Shown here one piece after another: positions 10,779 through 25,700 of a DNA stretch of 64,000 bases. The DNA is taken from contig CALNXK010000026.1 of the NCBI GenBank assembly GCA_942486035.1, forward strand, positions 1,705,001-1,769,000, given 5' to 3'. The translations under genes were made by a program, and so were the position numbers. Position 1 is the first letter of the stretch, and the number at the start of each line of letters is the position of its first letter. The stretch is from Porites lobata. Lineage: Eukaryota > Cnidaria > Anthozoa > Scleractinia > Poritidae. Below the pieces are notes generated by a model. That model worked only from the letters and a program-made list of their open reading frames with translations. It had not been told where the DNA came from and searched no databases.

Positions 10779-13700
10779 CTAGGGATATCCAGGAGTTAAT
10801 TACAACGTGTTATGCTCATTTAATGAGACAATCGGATGTTTTAAGACTATAAAAAAGTGAATTTAATGGCTGACTCTTACTAAAGAGGCCAATCGGTTGA
10901 AGTCACTCAGTTATGAACTATTGAACAAAGCGCTTCTTTCAGTATAAGGATGGCATGCTTGTCTATATTTTCTAATATGGTAGTTATATAAAAGAGGCAC
11001 CTTTTCGGTTAGCCTGTGAACAGGCTCCCAAGTGGAGCCTGTGTACAGACCCCCCCCTCTCCTCAGTAAAAATCGGAGAAGGGGGAGGGGTGGTCTGTAC
11101 ACAGGCTACCCAAGTGGAGCGGGGCGACAAAAAAAATCGCCGTGGCCTGGGGGACAAAAAAAGCTCCAGGCCTAGCTTCGCTCGCCAATTTTCTTTTCGC
11201 CCCGCTTCACTTGGGAGCCTGTTCGCAGGATAAATTTTGATCAAAAGTAAGTCAAAGACATTTACTTCAAACGCACCTTCCATAAAGAAATGCAACTCCA
11301 TCAGATGCAAAACCTGTCCCTTCATTAAAGACGGTATATCATCATGTACATTCAAAAACACTGGCCAAACTCACCTTATCAAGCAGACGGTAACATGTGC
11401 TTCTAAAAATCTCATTTATATGATCCAATGTCGTAAATGTAAAACAAACACACCAATGGAATACATCGGACAGACTAAACGAGCCTTAAGAGACAGGTTT
11501 GGAGAACACCGCAGAGCGATACAAAACAAAACTGACCACCCAGTACCACAGCATTTTAATCAACCCGGACACCAACTTTAAGACATCGAACTGATCCCAC
11601 TCGAACTTATCAAAACCAAAAGAGAATCCATACGTGGAGCGCGCGAACGTTTTTACATTGAAAAGACACAAACTCTACAGCCACAGGGAATAAACAGAGA
11701 GGACGACTACTCGTCAAGATGGCGTCGAAAACCGTGACAAGGTCTATTCAAGGCTTTGATCACACTTAGCTCTTGCCCCAGCACAAAAACCATACCGGAA
11801 AGGTATGATTTCGGCGCGAATTTTGTAACAGAACGACGCTGCGACGCGCCGAGTTCGAAAGTGGAGCGTCACATACTGGATAGGTTTTGAGCCACACTTT
11901 GGTGCAGTTTGAACAGGCATTTGCACCGTAGCGGGAACGAGTAAGTCAGTAGCGGCGGCGGATCCAGACCTTCAGATAAGGGGGGAGGGGGGCGTTCATC
12001 CAAACCCTGAGATAAGGTGGGGGGGGGGGGCTATCTCAAAAAAAATTTTTTTCGGCCCTTTGGGGCCTCAGTTTGGTCTAAAAATAAGGGGGGAGGGTGG
12101 GCCCCCGGGCACCTCCCCCGGTTCCGCCACTGAGTAGTGGCAAGGAATGGAACCCACTGAGACGGAAGTAAATATTCAGTAGTAAGGACTGGTATTTAGT
12201 TCACCAAAACCCTCTCTGGCCACCTGCTCCGACACGGTGTTAGGTGTGGATGTGTTTGTGTGTATATGTGTGTGTGAAAGACTTGTTCCAGTCCCAGGCG
12301 AAGATTGCTTGTCATTGCTGTTCCGGATAGCATTTCGTGTCCAAGGGCGGATTTAGTGGTGGGCCCACGCGGCCTCGGCCCCCCTTTTGTGTTTTATTCA
12401 ATATTTCAGCATTACATGTTCAATATGGAATCCAGGCATTCGCTAATTCTAAGCGTCCAGAATGCACTAGATTGCATGTCAGAGAACTTCAATCCCAAAA
12501 ATTTTCCTGGAGGAACATGCCCCCGGAACTCCCTGGGAAAGTGCGCCGATCGCAGTCCTGATCGGCGCTATCGCGCCCATATTGCCACTGTCAGTACTAT
12601 ATCTCTAGGCTCCCTCTATCACGAAATCGCTCCGTCCGCCCCTTGTGTCGATACGAAATGCTATCCTGTATAGCGTGTACAAAGCCTTAAGTTCTCTACT
12701 CTCTCTTAAACCAACCTGACCGTGGATTTAAGGTACTGATAACCAGATGAACCCATGGTGCCCACTTTACTTCCGATCATCCTCTGAGCCATCATGGAAT
12801 GATCGTCTGTCAAATAATAATAACGACCATCGTATCTAATTAGTAAGCAATTTGAACAGCAGATTAAGGGAAAAGTATTTACTACACCCAATTTTTTAGA
12901 TCTTCACAATGCTGGAAAAGGCATGTACAACTTGTTCAGCGCATTTTTTCAAATTTATCCCATGAAATCCCTTACCAGAGGTAGTGTACCGCGGAACCTA
13001 GTGAAGCTTAAGGAAAGGGCTATCCACCAACATTTGCAATAAGGGACAAACAAAAACAAAAAGCAAAGGGAAAAGGGAAGGAAAAAAAAGATTAATTGTA
13101 ACTAGTTATACTTGCTGATAAAAAACTTACAGCGCCACTTGAGCAGAAGTGAGTCAATATCCATGAGCAACTGAAGGATTTGAAATGGCAAGCTGAATCC
13201 AGGCTCGTCCCTGGAGGATGAACAGATACAAAGGCCAAATGACTCTTGAAACAAAGATGGGTAAGAAGAGGGTTCCCTATAGGCTTTTTCAGTCCTTTCA
13301 TCCTGGACAAAACAAGCGTTTCCGAGCGAGAATTGCAAATTGAGTCTCTCTTGTCTCCTTCCATCTTTCTCGACGAACTCGCTCGGAAACGCTTGTTAAG
13401 CAGGCTTAAAATTTTCTCTCAATCCCGTAATCCCAACCGTTATTATCTGCTAATCCTGATCCCCAACTTGAGTAGTAAAGGGCGTAACTTCCGCCAGTAA
13501 CCAACCAGGATCGAGTATACGGGTCACATGACACGAGTGGACCAATCAGCGTTCGAGTTGAAAATGATGACGTCACAATCTTTGTCCCATGTATCCCATA
13601 ATGCATCGCTCAGCCGTCAATTAAACTATCGTCATTTTCAACTCGAACGCTGATTGGTCCATTCGTATCACGTGACACACATGATCCCGCGTGGGTTATC

Positions 13701-16700
13701 ACGCCGGGAAAGAAAAAGCGTTCTAGATCTTTTACTTCGATTTTACCCTGGGCCCCAGCGAAGGGGAACTGTCAAAGATGAAGAAACTCCACTGAGCGTA
13801 TCTTACCGGTAAAAGAAGATCATCAGTGCTCCTTGTATGGCTTTGTGAGAGAACCTTCTTTCACCTAATAATGAACAAACAACCCATGTTAAAACTACTT
13901 ATGGTTGACGTGTACCTCATTGTATTCAGTAAACCTTTTAACATCCGGGGGGGGGGAGTGACTCCTATATAAATGTTCACTTACGCTTGAAGTGTATCTC
14001 ACTGTAGTCAGTAAACCTTTAAACATCCCCGCGTGAGGGTGGTGGTGGTGGTGGTGGTGGTGGTGGAGGGGAGTTGGGGGGGCTGGGAGTGACGGGGATG
14101 CTCAAAAAAAGAAATAGAATTGAACTCCTAAGGGGGACCAATCTGGGTGTGGCTCAACCTCGTCCCCAGGACAGTCCCGTGTTTTATGAAAAAAAAAAAC
14201 CCTACGGACAAGATTGGACGTGTCTCAGACCCATAAAGGAGATCATACTCCAACATAGACGGCATTTGCTTTTTTTGTTTGGAAATTTGCCAACGCAAAA
14301 CGCTAAGTAATACCTTTACGGACAAAAATATTGGCATTATGTCTTGAAAACCCTAAGTGAGACCAAAATCTGCAATCTACATTCCTTAGCAAAATGACAG
14401 GAATTCCGTTCCTTTTTATGATAATTGGAGTTTCCCCCGGGGGTTGAACATTTCGTTTCAGTTCTATTGCGTTGTTCTCTTTGGTATGAGACTACAGCTT
14501 TGGTCCGAGTTCTTACTAGTTATTGGGCACCCACATTTTCTGCGTCTATCGAGATCAAGCGTGCTTAGACCTATCTCACCACCCCTACTCTATCCACGAT
14601 TTATAACATATTGAGGCAAGTAGCTAAATAGACAGTTGATAAGGACTTCTTAAGACCTGCGTTCTGCGGCATATTCGTTTGCGGTCTTTTGCAGTTAATG
14701 TTCATTTAGTACTTTATATATTGGGGCAACACTTTTCTTGAGTTGTCTGTTGAAAAAGCATCAGTTCGGATTGCTATGGCAACTTGTCAATATCGTCCTT
14801 TTCCTTGAGGGCCATTAAATCCCCCATAACAAAGGAGATTTGAGAAATGGAATGCTTGCACCCCCAAGACACTAATAATCACTTGACTCAGTTAGAATCG
14901 AATTGCATAGAACACGATTTTTTGGGTTTACTCCAAAGGGGAAAAAAGTGCCTCACTTATGGAAACGTACTGTGCTATGGACGAAAAATCAGCAACAAGC
15001 TCTTACGCTGCTTATGAATGAATCAAAACAAGAAGTATCACGTTCACAAAACATACCTCTAGCAATACGCTGGTTGTGTTTCTCTTCACAAAGGATTGTC
15101 TCAAAGTGATTCTGTCAATGAAAGAAAACTGTGTTTTAGTATGACGCATTGAGGCGAAAAAGAACCAGTACGGGTGCCTAAGCTCCCTTTGTCCCTTAAA
15201 AGAAAAGCTCCAAAACTGCATTCGAATTTAGTACGTGATTGGACATACGTTTGGAAAGCATTTGAAATCCCTCCCTGTTTAGTAGGCTGTTGTGTTTCTC
15301 TTTCATTTACCTTTTGTTTGTTGACTTCTTCCAAGGTCTACGAAAAAAGATGTGATCATCATGTAAAATTACATATTAAAATGTAACAAAAAGCCCTCTC
15401 TATTTTAAATAAATCCTCGTATAAATGGGCACAAACTAGGAATAAGATAACCCTGACCTCAAATATTTTTCAGGTGACAGAAAGCAACTTTTTAAAAAGA
15501 CTTGATGGCCTAAGAGGAATAAGGGGCGGAAGGCTTGCATGGCTGCGAAATCAGTCTAACACTAGTACATCCAACTCGAAAAACAAAGTACATAACAAGT
15601 GTTATATAATGAGTTCATATCGATCTGGGAAGCACCATCCTTGTACCGATTGTGACAGTAATTTTATCAAACGGTCCAGAAATATACGCACAAAAGTAGG
15701 ACGTTATTGGAATGGCCAATTTGACTGATAAGTTAGACTTTCTACCGCATGCTTTAAATTTCTTTTTAATTTTTCTTTTGTTTTTCAAATTTTGAAGACC
15801 TTTATTAATTGAGTTAAAAGTCTTGAAAGTAAAAAATCGCAAGTCGACTCGGACAAGAGAAATAACAGAGAAATAACGAGAGGTCGAAGTTAACCATATC
15901 AGATTTTTTCCTTACATTTTTTTTCCATAATGAGCACGCCCAAAACCAAAAACAAATTAAAAGGAAAGTTTGGGATCATTTTGTTTTTTCTGATCTAGAT
16001 GGTTGTTGGAAAGGTTTTTTAAAAAATCATTAGAGTAATGCTAAAGCACCCCAGCTTATCGACATCATCTGTTATTCTTTCAGGGATCCCCCTCGTTCCC
16101 TTTCATCTGGAGCCCAAATATGATTTCAAGGAGTCCGCTTGTGCACAACGCTGATCCAGGGGGTGGGATGGGTGGGGTGACGGGGGGGGGGTGGAGAGAA
16201 ACAATCAGAAGAGGGGAAAAGCGTTAACCTTCCCAACACGTTTGACTCCTTCAGTAGCTACGGCAGTTTAATTTTCAGGAACGTCTATGAGTGGAAGGGC
16301 TCGCAAAGATACACTGGGTCATTTCAAACGATGTGAAGGGGGATGGAAAACAATTACATGATTGTTGAGTTAAAAAATGAGATAACGAAATGTAAATATC
16401 CTTCTTCGTGTCATTTCAAGAGACAGTGAGAAGAACACTCCTCCTACCTTAGCCTCAGCCTCCATGGCATCTAACATGTCTTGGATGCTTTCTTTGTATT
16501 TCTTCCAAAAGATCTCAAGACCAGGAGTCCGTTCCAACCATTCCTGTCGAAAGACGGAAGAAAATTTTACAGAACAAATTCATTCCGGAGAAGAAGTTAT
16601 TTTTTCGAGTCACAATTAGTATAAAGATAGCATTGTCTTTTGCTACCTGTTTGTGTTTTTCACACACAGTTGAAGTGTTCAGCTTTCCGAATACAGGGGC

Positions 16701-19700
16701 TGAAAAAGGGGGTATTATTATCATATCCCACAATTATCATTATTATTATTATTATTATTTCAGAACGGAAACATGCTAGACATGGCCTAGTGTTTCTATG
16801 CTTAAGCGTATGTCTTTTTTTGAGCTTTGCCTTCGCCATATCTTATCTGGCTTTGGTGAGCATCCTCGGACTCGTGCGGTTTCCCACAGAGTGTGGCCGT
16901 TGGCTTAATTTGTCCCATCCCTTAATAAAAATGTATTGTTTATTTACAATTTGAATACGTTATATCGGTGTACTCTCGTAATCAAACTTTGTTAACGTGG
17001 CCTTAAAAAATTAGCGTGGTAGCTCTACTAACGAGTGACGTCACGATAAGAGGGCCAGGCTGCACAGCATGGCCCAAGATATCGGTTCACCATAAAGAGT
17101 TTTAGCAATCTTTCGGGATGCCATTTTTTTGTTGTCCTCAGATTAAAAAGCCCTTCAAACATATCCAAGGGAAATGCAATATAAAAAAGAAGAAAAAGGA
17201 AGGACGTAGTTCCACATGGCGAATAAACCACAGTTTCAAATGCATTCATAATCTCTATATAGAAAAACAAAATCCTTAAGACAAGTTTGCCTTGTCAGGC
17301 TGAATGGAAAATTTGATTGACGTTTTAAACAAACCTGGACGCGCTGCAGCAACGATGTTTCTTCTTCTGACTGTTTAAGAATTTTTCTATCACCGGAGTC
17401 AAATTGACTTCTAGAAATTTACACATGTTAAATTGCAGCAAAGAACTAACGTATCTACAATAGAGAGGAGAAGTGTGACGTCGCATCACCATGGTAGCAA
17501 AATTTTTGGATCACAACAACAGGGAGTTTCTGCACCTCTACGGCGAACAGGAAACAAACAATAGGTTTAGATTGGCAAAAAAAAAAACAACTTTTCACGT
17601 GCATCACGCTTTTTTGTACATTTCTTTGCCGTTGTTGCACGACTGCGACATGAAACTTCCTAATTTCAAGCGCCCGCTCTATGGAGTAGGTGAGCACAAC
17701 ACAAAAATTTCCTTTTTCTTTTTCTAAGGTCCTTTTGGATTTAACCCAGAAAATTTCGCCAACATTTGACAAATTAAATGAAACTAAATAAGATCGATGA
17801 AGTTTGAAACAGTGCGAATCCACTTTTTAAGTGACGTTGTGGTTTGTTGTCATCCAGAAATTTTGCTACCATGGCAACTTGACGTAACGACATCTCCTCT
17901 CTATAGACTGTAATTATATTGAGCAGCCGCCTGCAAATACAATCCATCCTCCCTGACATCTCCTTATGACAAACACATAGAAAAGGCCAGTGCCATTCTT
18001 AAGTCATATCGTTTGACTCTCATTTAGAGGCCGACACCTCCCACATGTAGACACTAAATAGCGGCCATCCGCCTTGATAAAGCTGACTGAAAGTGAGAAC
18101 TTATTACGTATTGCAGACCTATATCTTTTCCATTGACCACTCCAGAAAATACCATAACATACCATAATGCTCTTTGCTTGTGACCCCCAAATTTAAGATA
18201 AGCATTGTTTTCAGTTTCTCTTAGAGCTTCCCTTGGGAGCTAAAATGGCCCCAAGTGAAACTGAAAAAAATGCTTATGCAAAAAGGGGAAGATGTAGGTC
18301 TGCAATACGTACTTGCGCTTCCTTTATCGAGCATTGTGTCATAAAAAAAAAGACTGACACCGTAAAATTCCGAAAATAAGCCCCGGGGCTAATATTTTTC
18401 AAAGGCCCTTTTCGAGGGGCTTATATTCGGTGTGGGGAGGGGGGGGGATCGGAGGGGGGCTTATCTACTGGGGGAAATTTGCGTTTCAAAATTGATTGGG
18501 CTAGCCTTATACCTGAAAGGAAATTTACCGTTTTTGCTTTTTTTACTTTGCATTTGAGGGCAATTTCCAAGTATAAGCCCCCCCCCGGGGAGGGGGGGGG
18601 GGCTTACATTTGGAGGGGCGATTTAACGGAAGGTTTTTTGCGTTACGAGTTTGGGGGGCTTATATTTGGAGAGGCTTATACATGGAGGGGCTTATTTTCG
18701 GAATTTTACTGTATCTATGCCATGCCATAGTTGTCAGTATTGCTGTCCTTCTCTGTTCTGCTTCAAGACTACTGTCTTTTATCTTGCGTTCATCATATCA
18801 TTATATTTTATTGATCAGCACCTTCTCATCATATTATTTGACAAAATTATCCGTTTGTAAACTTGCGAGACGAGCAGTGAATCTTTCAATAAACTAAACA
18901 AGTGATTCTAATGTAAATATGAATATTGATCGTGGAAAATTACAGTTTATTTATTCAGGTAAAGATAATTTTTTCAATCAGACCTGTATTCCTGTGATTT
19001 GCATTTACTTCTTTGATCCTGCAATGGAAACAGGACGAACACAGTCATTATCGCAGTGAATCGCCAGAAATGGTTGTTTTTATTAATTCTAAAGAAGTAG
19101 AATTAGTCTGAGACTGACGAACGTTGGCGAAAGTTTCTACCTCAGCTGTTTAAGTGTGTATATTTCGTCAAGTTCAAGTGAGAAATGAGTTAAGTCTTAA
19201 GCCCTGTCAGTCTGAAGAAGAAATTACTTGTCAAGACGAACTATTAGTTCTCTTCTTAACTGCTATAGTACAACTAAAATGACAAACAGAAAGCTTCGTG
19301 TGTCTGGTCTTACGCCGAACACATAACGTTGTAATGAATCCAACATGTTAGCCCATCATCTTCTAAGATTGTCGCATGGTGTTTTAAACGATATCCGGTA
19401 ACTGCCAAACATCATCACGTCCAACATGCTGCATCCAACAATGTTTGTTAAAGCCTGAGCAACAGATGAACACGTTGCGACATGTTTTTCTGTTTCTCCA
19501 ACTTATCAACATGTTGGATCCATGGGTTGCAGACGACAATTCTTTTTGACATTTGTGCTGGCTGCTTTTTCTATGGTTCTCAAAGTGAAACTTTGATTTT
19601 TGTTATTGCTTGAAAATTAGCGAGCCTTAGATTTGAGGAAGAGAACAAGTACGAGTGCGAGATTTTACTTAATTTAACTTTTTTTCACCAAAAAAATTAG

Positions 19701-22700
19701 TACGGTTATTTATACTGAAGGAGGTTAAGCCCACTTCCGATCGTAAAATGATAACTTCTTACATTTGATGAATTGTTCCCGCAACTACGACATTCTCGCT
19801 AAATCCCGGTGTAGAATGACAATGGTTATAATGTTTTCCCGCCAAAATAACGCTGGCTCACGCGAATCAATCAATCAATCAATCATCTTTATTTAAACAC
19901 GGAATCCCATTCATAAAAATGCTCTTTCAGAGAGCCTTGCAAAAATTCATGCAATAAAACAACATTAGATAAATATAGTTATTAAAATGGTACTAAATTA
20001 CAAATGTGAGATAAATGACTTCAAGCTTGTCTGTATTTTAACAGTGTGTTTGATGGAAGTATTCCAGAAAACTGCCGCTCTATAGTGGAAGCTGTTTTCC
20101 AGCCTCAGTATACGGTCTTGGTTCAAAAAATACTTAACAATTATTCGTTGAGCCCGAATGGGCTATTGACTCGGAGGCCATGAGGGCGAGAGAAATAATT
20201 GTCTTAGTAAAATCCAACTAGTTGGTAAAAAATATCGAGAATAAAAACTTTCAGCTAGTTAAAGCTAGACTTAAATCCTTTTTTGCCGCAAAAAAGCCCG
20301 TGCTTTTCGCTACTAGTGGGCTATAACATATAGCCTAGTAGTAGCTCAATCAATCAAATTAATATTATCTCGTACTCGTCGTCGTCCTAGTCCTGCGAAT
20401 CTAAAGCTCTCTATTGAGCTTGAGCAGTGCGTCTGAAGTTGATGGGTCTCATACCTTCTTAATTCCGAGTTTATTCTCAATCAGTCTAAACTGAAGACTA
20501 TGGAACCCAGAAGCCGGAACCAAGTGATCTCTGCAATTGAAAAAAATTTCCTTGGAGCGATTTTCGTATGACCTTGAAATGAAAACTCCTGAACATAACA
20601 GAAACAACAAACGAACGGAAATAGAGCGATTTGACTGGTTTATCGAACGGATGTAAACGCGCGTGGCCTTTGGTTGGTTAAGCGAACGCTCTGGTGAACT
20701 TTCTAGGAATCAACCGATCCTTTGCTTTCATGATCACGTCATACGATTGGCCAATCTAACAATGTCTTCTCCATATTAGGGTCTTCTTTGGCGGGAAAAC
20801 GAAGAGTCCATTTTGTGATCTTTTCATCCATTGGCTGATAAAACAAATAATGAACACTTACCGAAACCATTTTCCAAAGTCATACGAAAATCGCTTTAAC
20901 AAAGGCCCCGTTTATATGAAGAAAAGTTTTTCCGGGTAGACGGGCCACCCTAGCTACCCCGGGCGAGCCAACTTTTCATACTTTTACTTACAAAACGTGG
21001 CGAACCCTTTGCAAGAAAAACAAAAAGTTGACCGGGGGGCACCATTTTGTGATTGTAGGGTCAACCTCCTAGCCGTCCAACTCTTCTCCATCACCAATTT
21101 GACTCGCACTGCCGGTCAAGGTGAGACAATAGGGACTTTAAGATCGGGCGCGTTGAAAACAAAGACCCCAAAGACCCCCTAAGGCCCCTAAGACCCCTAA
21201 AACCCTCTACCATAAATGACTCTGAACTTTATTGATTACTGTTAGAAAACTGAGAGAATCAGGTTGACGTAAATGGGACTTCCTAACCCTAATCAATAAA
21301 ATTCAGAGTCATTTATGGTAGGGGGTCTTTGTTTTCAAGACATCTATTTAATATCCAACGACGCGACAGCAATAAGAAAGTCGCTTAAAAAGTGAATTTG
21401 CCTTCTTTCGGTCTTCATCGCGATTATTCGTACTTACTTACTTCGTCAAATGTAGGTCAACCCTCCTGAAGATGAATTCCAAGGGACCATTCAAGTTCAG
21501 AAAGCCGAAATAAAATTTCGTCGTTGCTTGTGTACGTTCTCCACAAAACTCGAAATCAAGCATTTTCTCGTCGTAGTCGTGCAAAAAGGGCAAATAAATG
21601 TACAAAAAAGTGTGATGCACGTGCAAAGTTGTTGTTTTGCTTATTAAACCTATTGATTTTTTAGACGTTCTCGTTGCCGTCGCGTCGTTGAATCTTTATG
21701 TCCCTAAAAATCAGAGCATTCGCGAGCGCTGTTGGCTCATGCAAAGGAGTCAACTTTTTTCCCATATAAACTCTCGCTAAAGTCGACTCTGCTGGGAGGG
21801 GGCGGGGGGTGACCTTTCTACTCTGGACAGGTTTTCTCCATATAACGGGGCATTAGAGACCCATTGCTGAATCTCAGATACGCGACAATTCATAAGTAAC
21901 TGACCTGAATTTCATAAAATCCATTGGGGTCATCGTTTCCATAATCACGACCTGGTCACGTAGCAGCTGTAATTAAAGTTGAGAAAATACCCAAGACAAC
22001 AATTATAAGCAAATCTGGCTCAAAACATAACTTATAATAATTCTTAATGCAACTTATGAACTTCTGCCACTGGACATACTGATATCCTGGGCAGTCAGTA
22101 AGGATTGTAACCAGTCACATCTGTATCAGCTGTGTTCACCTAAATTAAAGGGTAATAATAGATAGGGTTAATAGAAGCCAAAGAAGAGACCACACACTTT
22201 TTGAGAAGTTACTGGCTTACGTTTTTGATTTTTGTACTAACACTGCTTCAAAAACTTAATGACAGTCTGGATGGACTCTTGTGAAGGCATTTCGTAAGTG
22301 AAACCTGATAGTATAGAGCTATTTCGAGAAAGGTTGTCGAAAAAAGGGCACGCGACAATTCCGAAAGGTATTGTGGGTGGTTTTGAGTTCATTGTTCTTC
22401 AAAGAAATTTGAAAGAATGGCACGAGAGGCCATAGACGTATGTTTGTCAGTGCTAAAGGAAAGCAACAATAGAAGGTTCGACAGCTACAGTGTCAGAAAC
22501 AGCGTGTTGATCATATCCCATATTACCTTTCGGGATTGTAGCGTCCACATTTTTTCCGACAACCTTTATCGAAATAGCTGTATGTGGGTCAATATTGCAA
22601 CTGTGAGTTACACCCGTCCAAGCCGACGCTGTGTTCAAAGTCTGTATGAAGAAGGATCAACAGTGGACCAAGCGCCGCAGGGACACGTCGGTGCGCTCAA

Positions 22701-25700
22701 AAGAACGTTGTTAAACTATCAAAACGAATGAATCGATGGATAGTTTGAAAAATAAAGGTCGCCAAACCACAGGGATAACAACTGAGAATGAAATGTCACA
22801 GGCAGGTAAAGGCAGAATAATCAGCCGCAGACCTTAGGAAGGAATTCATGAAAATACTGCGGAGTTCATCAGGAGCTTAAAAAATTGTCCGGCGTATGAA
22901 AGAACTGGTTTCAAATGTCACATTGCAGCTTTAAAACTCTTTCAGTTTCTCATCAAGGGCCAAGTTAGCCTGCTCCACAGCCGTTCTTTGTGCCGCTCCT
23001 CCCCACAGGAGCGTTTGCGTGACGACATAAAAACTGCTGCGAAGCAGAATAGGGCATGCTGATAACACTTTTTATACAGTGATTATTATGACCGTAATAT
23101 ATTCCAGCTGACACCCAAAGTGCAAAAAGTAGTACAATAGGTGTCGAACAAAACTTTTTTGCAGTAAATTTTAATAAATTTGGAGTGGAATGAATTCATA
23201 TTGATCACGTCATGACTTTTTATCTCATGAATAAAATGGGGTTGAATCTTCTCAAGGAGGGCAGGGATAAATTGGCCAGTTCCAAATAATTAAAATTCAG
23301 ACTTAGCATTGGCAAGGCACATCAGCAGTGCTAAAGAACCAGTAAAGACTGATATACGTATATACTCTAAGGTTGACATGCGAGCATACGAACTTCTCTC
23401 TGAGAATGACAGGGTGTGTGTTCACCACCGACACCCGCAATAAGACATTAAATTTTCATAAAAAGTATCCCATAGTAATAAAATATCTCACGTTTTGGAT
23501 CTTCAAAATGCGGTTAAGTCTTGAACTTAAAACAAGCATCTTCCTTCCTTCCATATCCTAATTAAATGAGACAAAATTTGTTGAGTCATAATTAAAAAGG
23601 AAATAGAATTGCCCGTAGCTTGCGTTTACCACTACATAACCAGTATAGAATATGGAACTTCTCGTCTGTCTTAAGTTTTTGCTTCAGTAAACATTTTGCG
23701 TCTTGTTGCAGTCCTAGAAATCATACAAACGGATCATACTTTGCAAGAACAACAACCATATCAATGTATCATTACGAACTAGAAAATCTTGCACAGTGTC
23801 ATACGTATACATAAAATAAGCAATTATTGACTGTGGCTGAGTAGGATGTGGAAAACTATGCAGATCTCGGAGGATGCTATCCACCAAGGCAGAAAGCCTA
23901 ACATCCTCCGAGATCTGCATAATTCTTCACATCATACGAAAGCCGAATTAAATAATTGTTTTATTAGTCATTCAAAATTTTTCTAAGTTCTTAACAAGCT
24001 TATCTCCTCGTAGACTTTCCTCTATAAACTTTGGCTTATTTCTCGGTACGGTTTCAGGATATAAACAGATGTTTTTTTTCTTCTTGCAGATACTTCTTGA
24101 AAGGTAGACGAGCAATAGCTGTGGTCACACTACAGACTTTTTACCCAGTAGGTAAACACGACTTGATGATAGTTTACCTAGGGAAACTTGATTTTTTAAG
24201 TGTGACCGATTTTTCCCTGGGTAACTTACCTCGGGGAACTTTTATTGTCTGGGTCTTGGATATGTCTCGAAAACAATAGAGTTTACCTTGACAGCTACCC
24301 CAAAGCAATAGCTAGGGAAAAATGAAATACCGAGCTTGCTAGCCAATAGACGCTCATCGGCGAAGGTCTTGATGACAGAACCGGAAATAGATCACCCTGT
24401 GAAAGAAATTTTGGGGGCACGAGTCGTCTACGTCTTCGCCTTTCTTCACCTTGCACGTTGAATTAACGTAAGAAATAACAGCGAGATAAAAGAAAATTAC
24501 GTCTCTTTGATCAGCTAGATCCCTGTGCATTTTGCCTTCTTGAATTTATACGCTCCAAAAAATTCAACTGGCGTGAAAACTTTGGAAGCCGATATCAATA
24601 GTGTGACCTTCCCAGAATTTTTACCTAGGTAAAACAAAACCCGAGATGAATTTACCTCGGGAGATTTTTGATGAATTTGCCCTACGTAAAAGTCCGTAGT
24701 GTGACCACAGCTAATATGTTTTGCGTATACTTGCATTTCTTCCGTCCGGTTTTAGTCAGAAATTCAGCTATTTCTTCTTCAGATAGCTGTGAATGCCATA
24801 TATTTTAGTTCACTCTTGAATAACCTGCTAGGAGGCTGTTCCTGGAAACGAGGTTGATCAATCGTCTATTACCCACGCAGCCTCGTTTCCAATCAAATAT
24901 ACCATCAAATCGATGGTATATTGCTCGCATCTTCCAAATATGGTTAGCGCCCGTTAATTATGAAGAATTAGCCCGAGTAGAGGATTGAAGCCAATCAGAA
25001 ACGAGAAATATTTTGAATGAATGATAAATACATTTAACAATTATTCGTGGAAATCGAGATGAATAGTAGATGAATATTTTTGGCAAAAATTTTCATGTTA
25101 GGAAACGCTGAGTTTACAAAACGACTTCTTCTAATCGAACAAACAGTTGTTGTAAACATTCCATCAAGGAAAAAAAATTAACTTAAGTGAATGGAATACG
25201 CCGTTTCGAATCCTTCAAAGTCGTCTCCTGTGTAAAAAATATCAACCCTAGGATTTTGTAGAATTTCGAACGATCGTTCTCTAAAATATTGGAAATTAAA
25301 ATACCGAACTCCCGTATTATCAACTCGCTCGGAGGTGAATAGTCCGAGATAGCGAACCAATCAGATCCCTTAAAACACAAAGATCACCGAGTGTGTGTAT
25401 ATTCTAAATGTCAATGTAAGACTCTTCCTTCACTGGTTTCATAGCAAAAACGTTGAAAAAGTAAACTGCCTTGTTTTAAGTTAATGATGAACGACTAAAT
25501 TAAGAAAAAGATTTTCCAGCTTTTTCAGTTTAAGCCGTTTTTCTCTCATTTTGACCATTTGTTCAAAGCTTTGGCTTCTTTAACTATCAACTAACCAGTG
25601 TCTCAAAGATTTCCATGACAGAGTCCAACTCATGAATGATCTCCTTAAACCACAGTTCGTAAACTGGAAAGGAAAAATAAATAAACAGGGAAAATATCTT

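Noticed and set aside
12706..12891. Longer TDO exon reading with an extra YDGRYYYLT insertion next to the heme His
   Set aside because: A better acceptor (TTATTATTTGACAG at 12807) removes it and restores KWRYDH in phase, so the insertion is intronic.
16647..16699. Exon-like 53-nt stretch on the minus strand (CCCTTTTTCAG ... CAAACAG/GTAGCA) just upstream of the WLERTPGLE exon
   Set aside because: The exon at 17410-17335 already ends in phase 0 with the expected SLLQRVQ sequence and joins directly to EWLERTPGLE. Adding 53 nt would break the frame.
17904..17930. Candidate TDO exon (AAAQYNYSL) ending exactly at the MITE at 17463-17901, which would mean a transposon-broken exon
   Set aside because: The 35-nt exon at 18984-19018 fits the family spacing (12 residues), the Arg and Tyr-Arg positions and both phases, whereas this candidate needs a donor beyond the MITE and the wrong phase after removing one TA.
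22417..22731. 104-codon plus-strand frame MAREAIDVCLSVL...
   Set aside because: More than half of it overlaps the TIR element 22317-22579 and it lies antisense in a TDO intron; no motif.
22900..23040. Short minus-strand reading AVEQANLALDEKLKEF followed by a stop, looking like a gene end
   Set aside because: No acceptor or upstream exon fits, and the flank (GCCGTTCTTTGTGCCGCTCC) looks like a transposon end.
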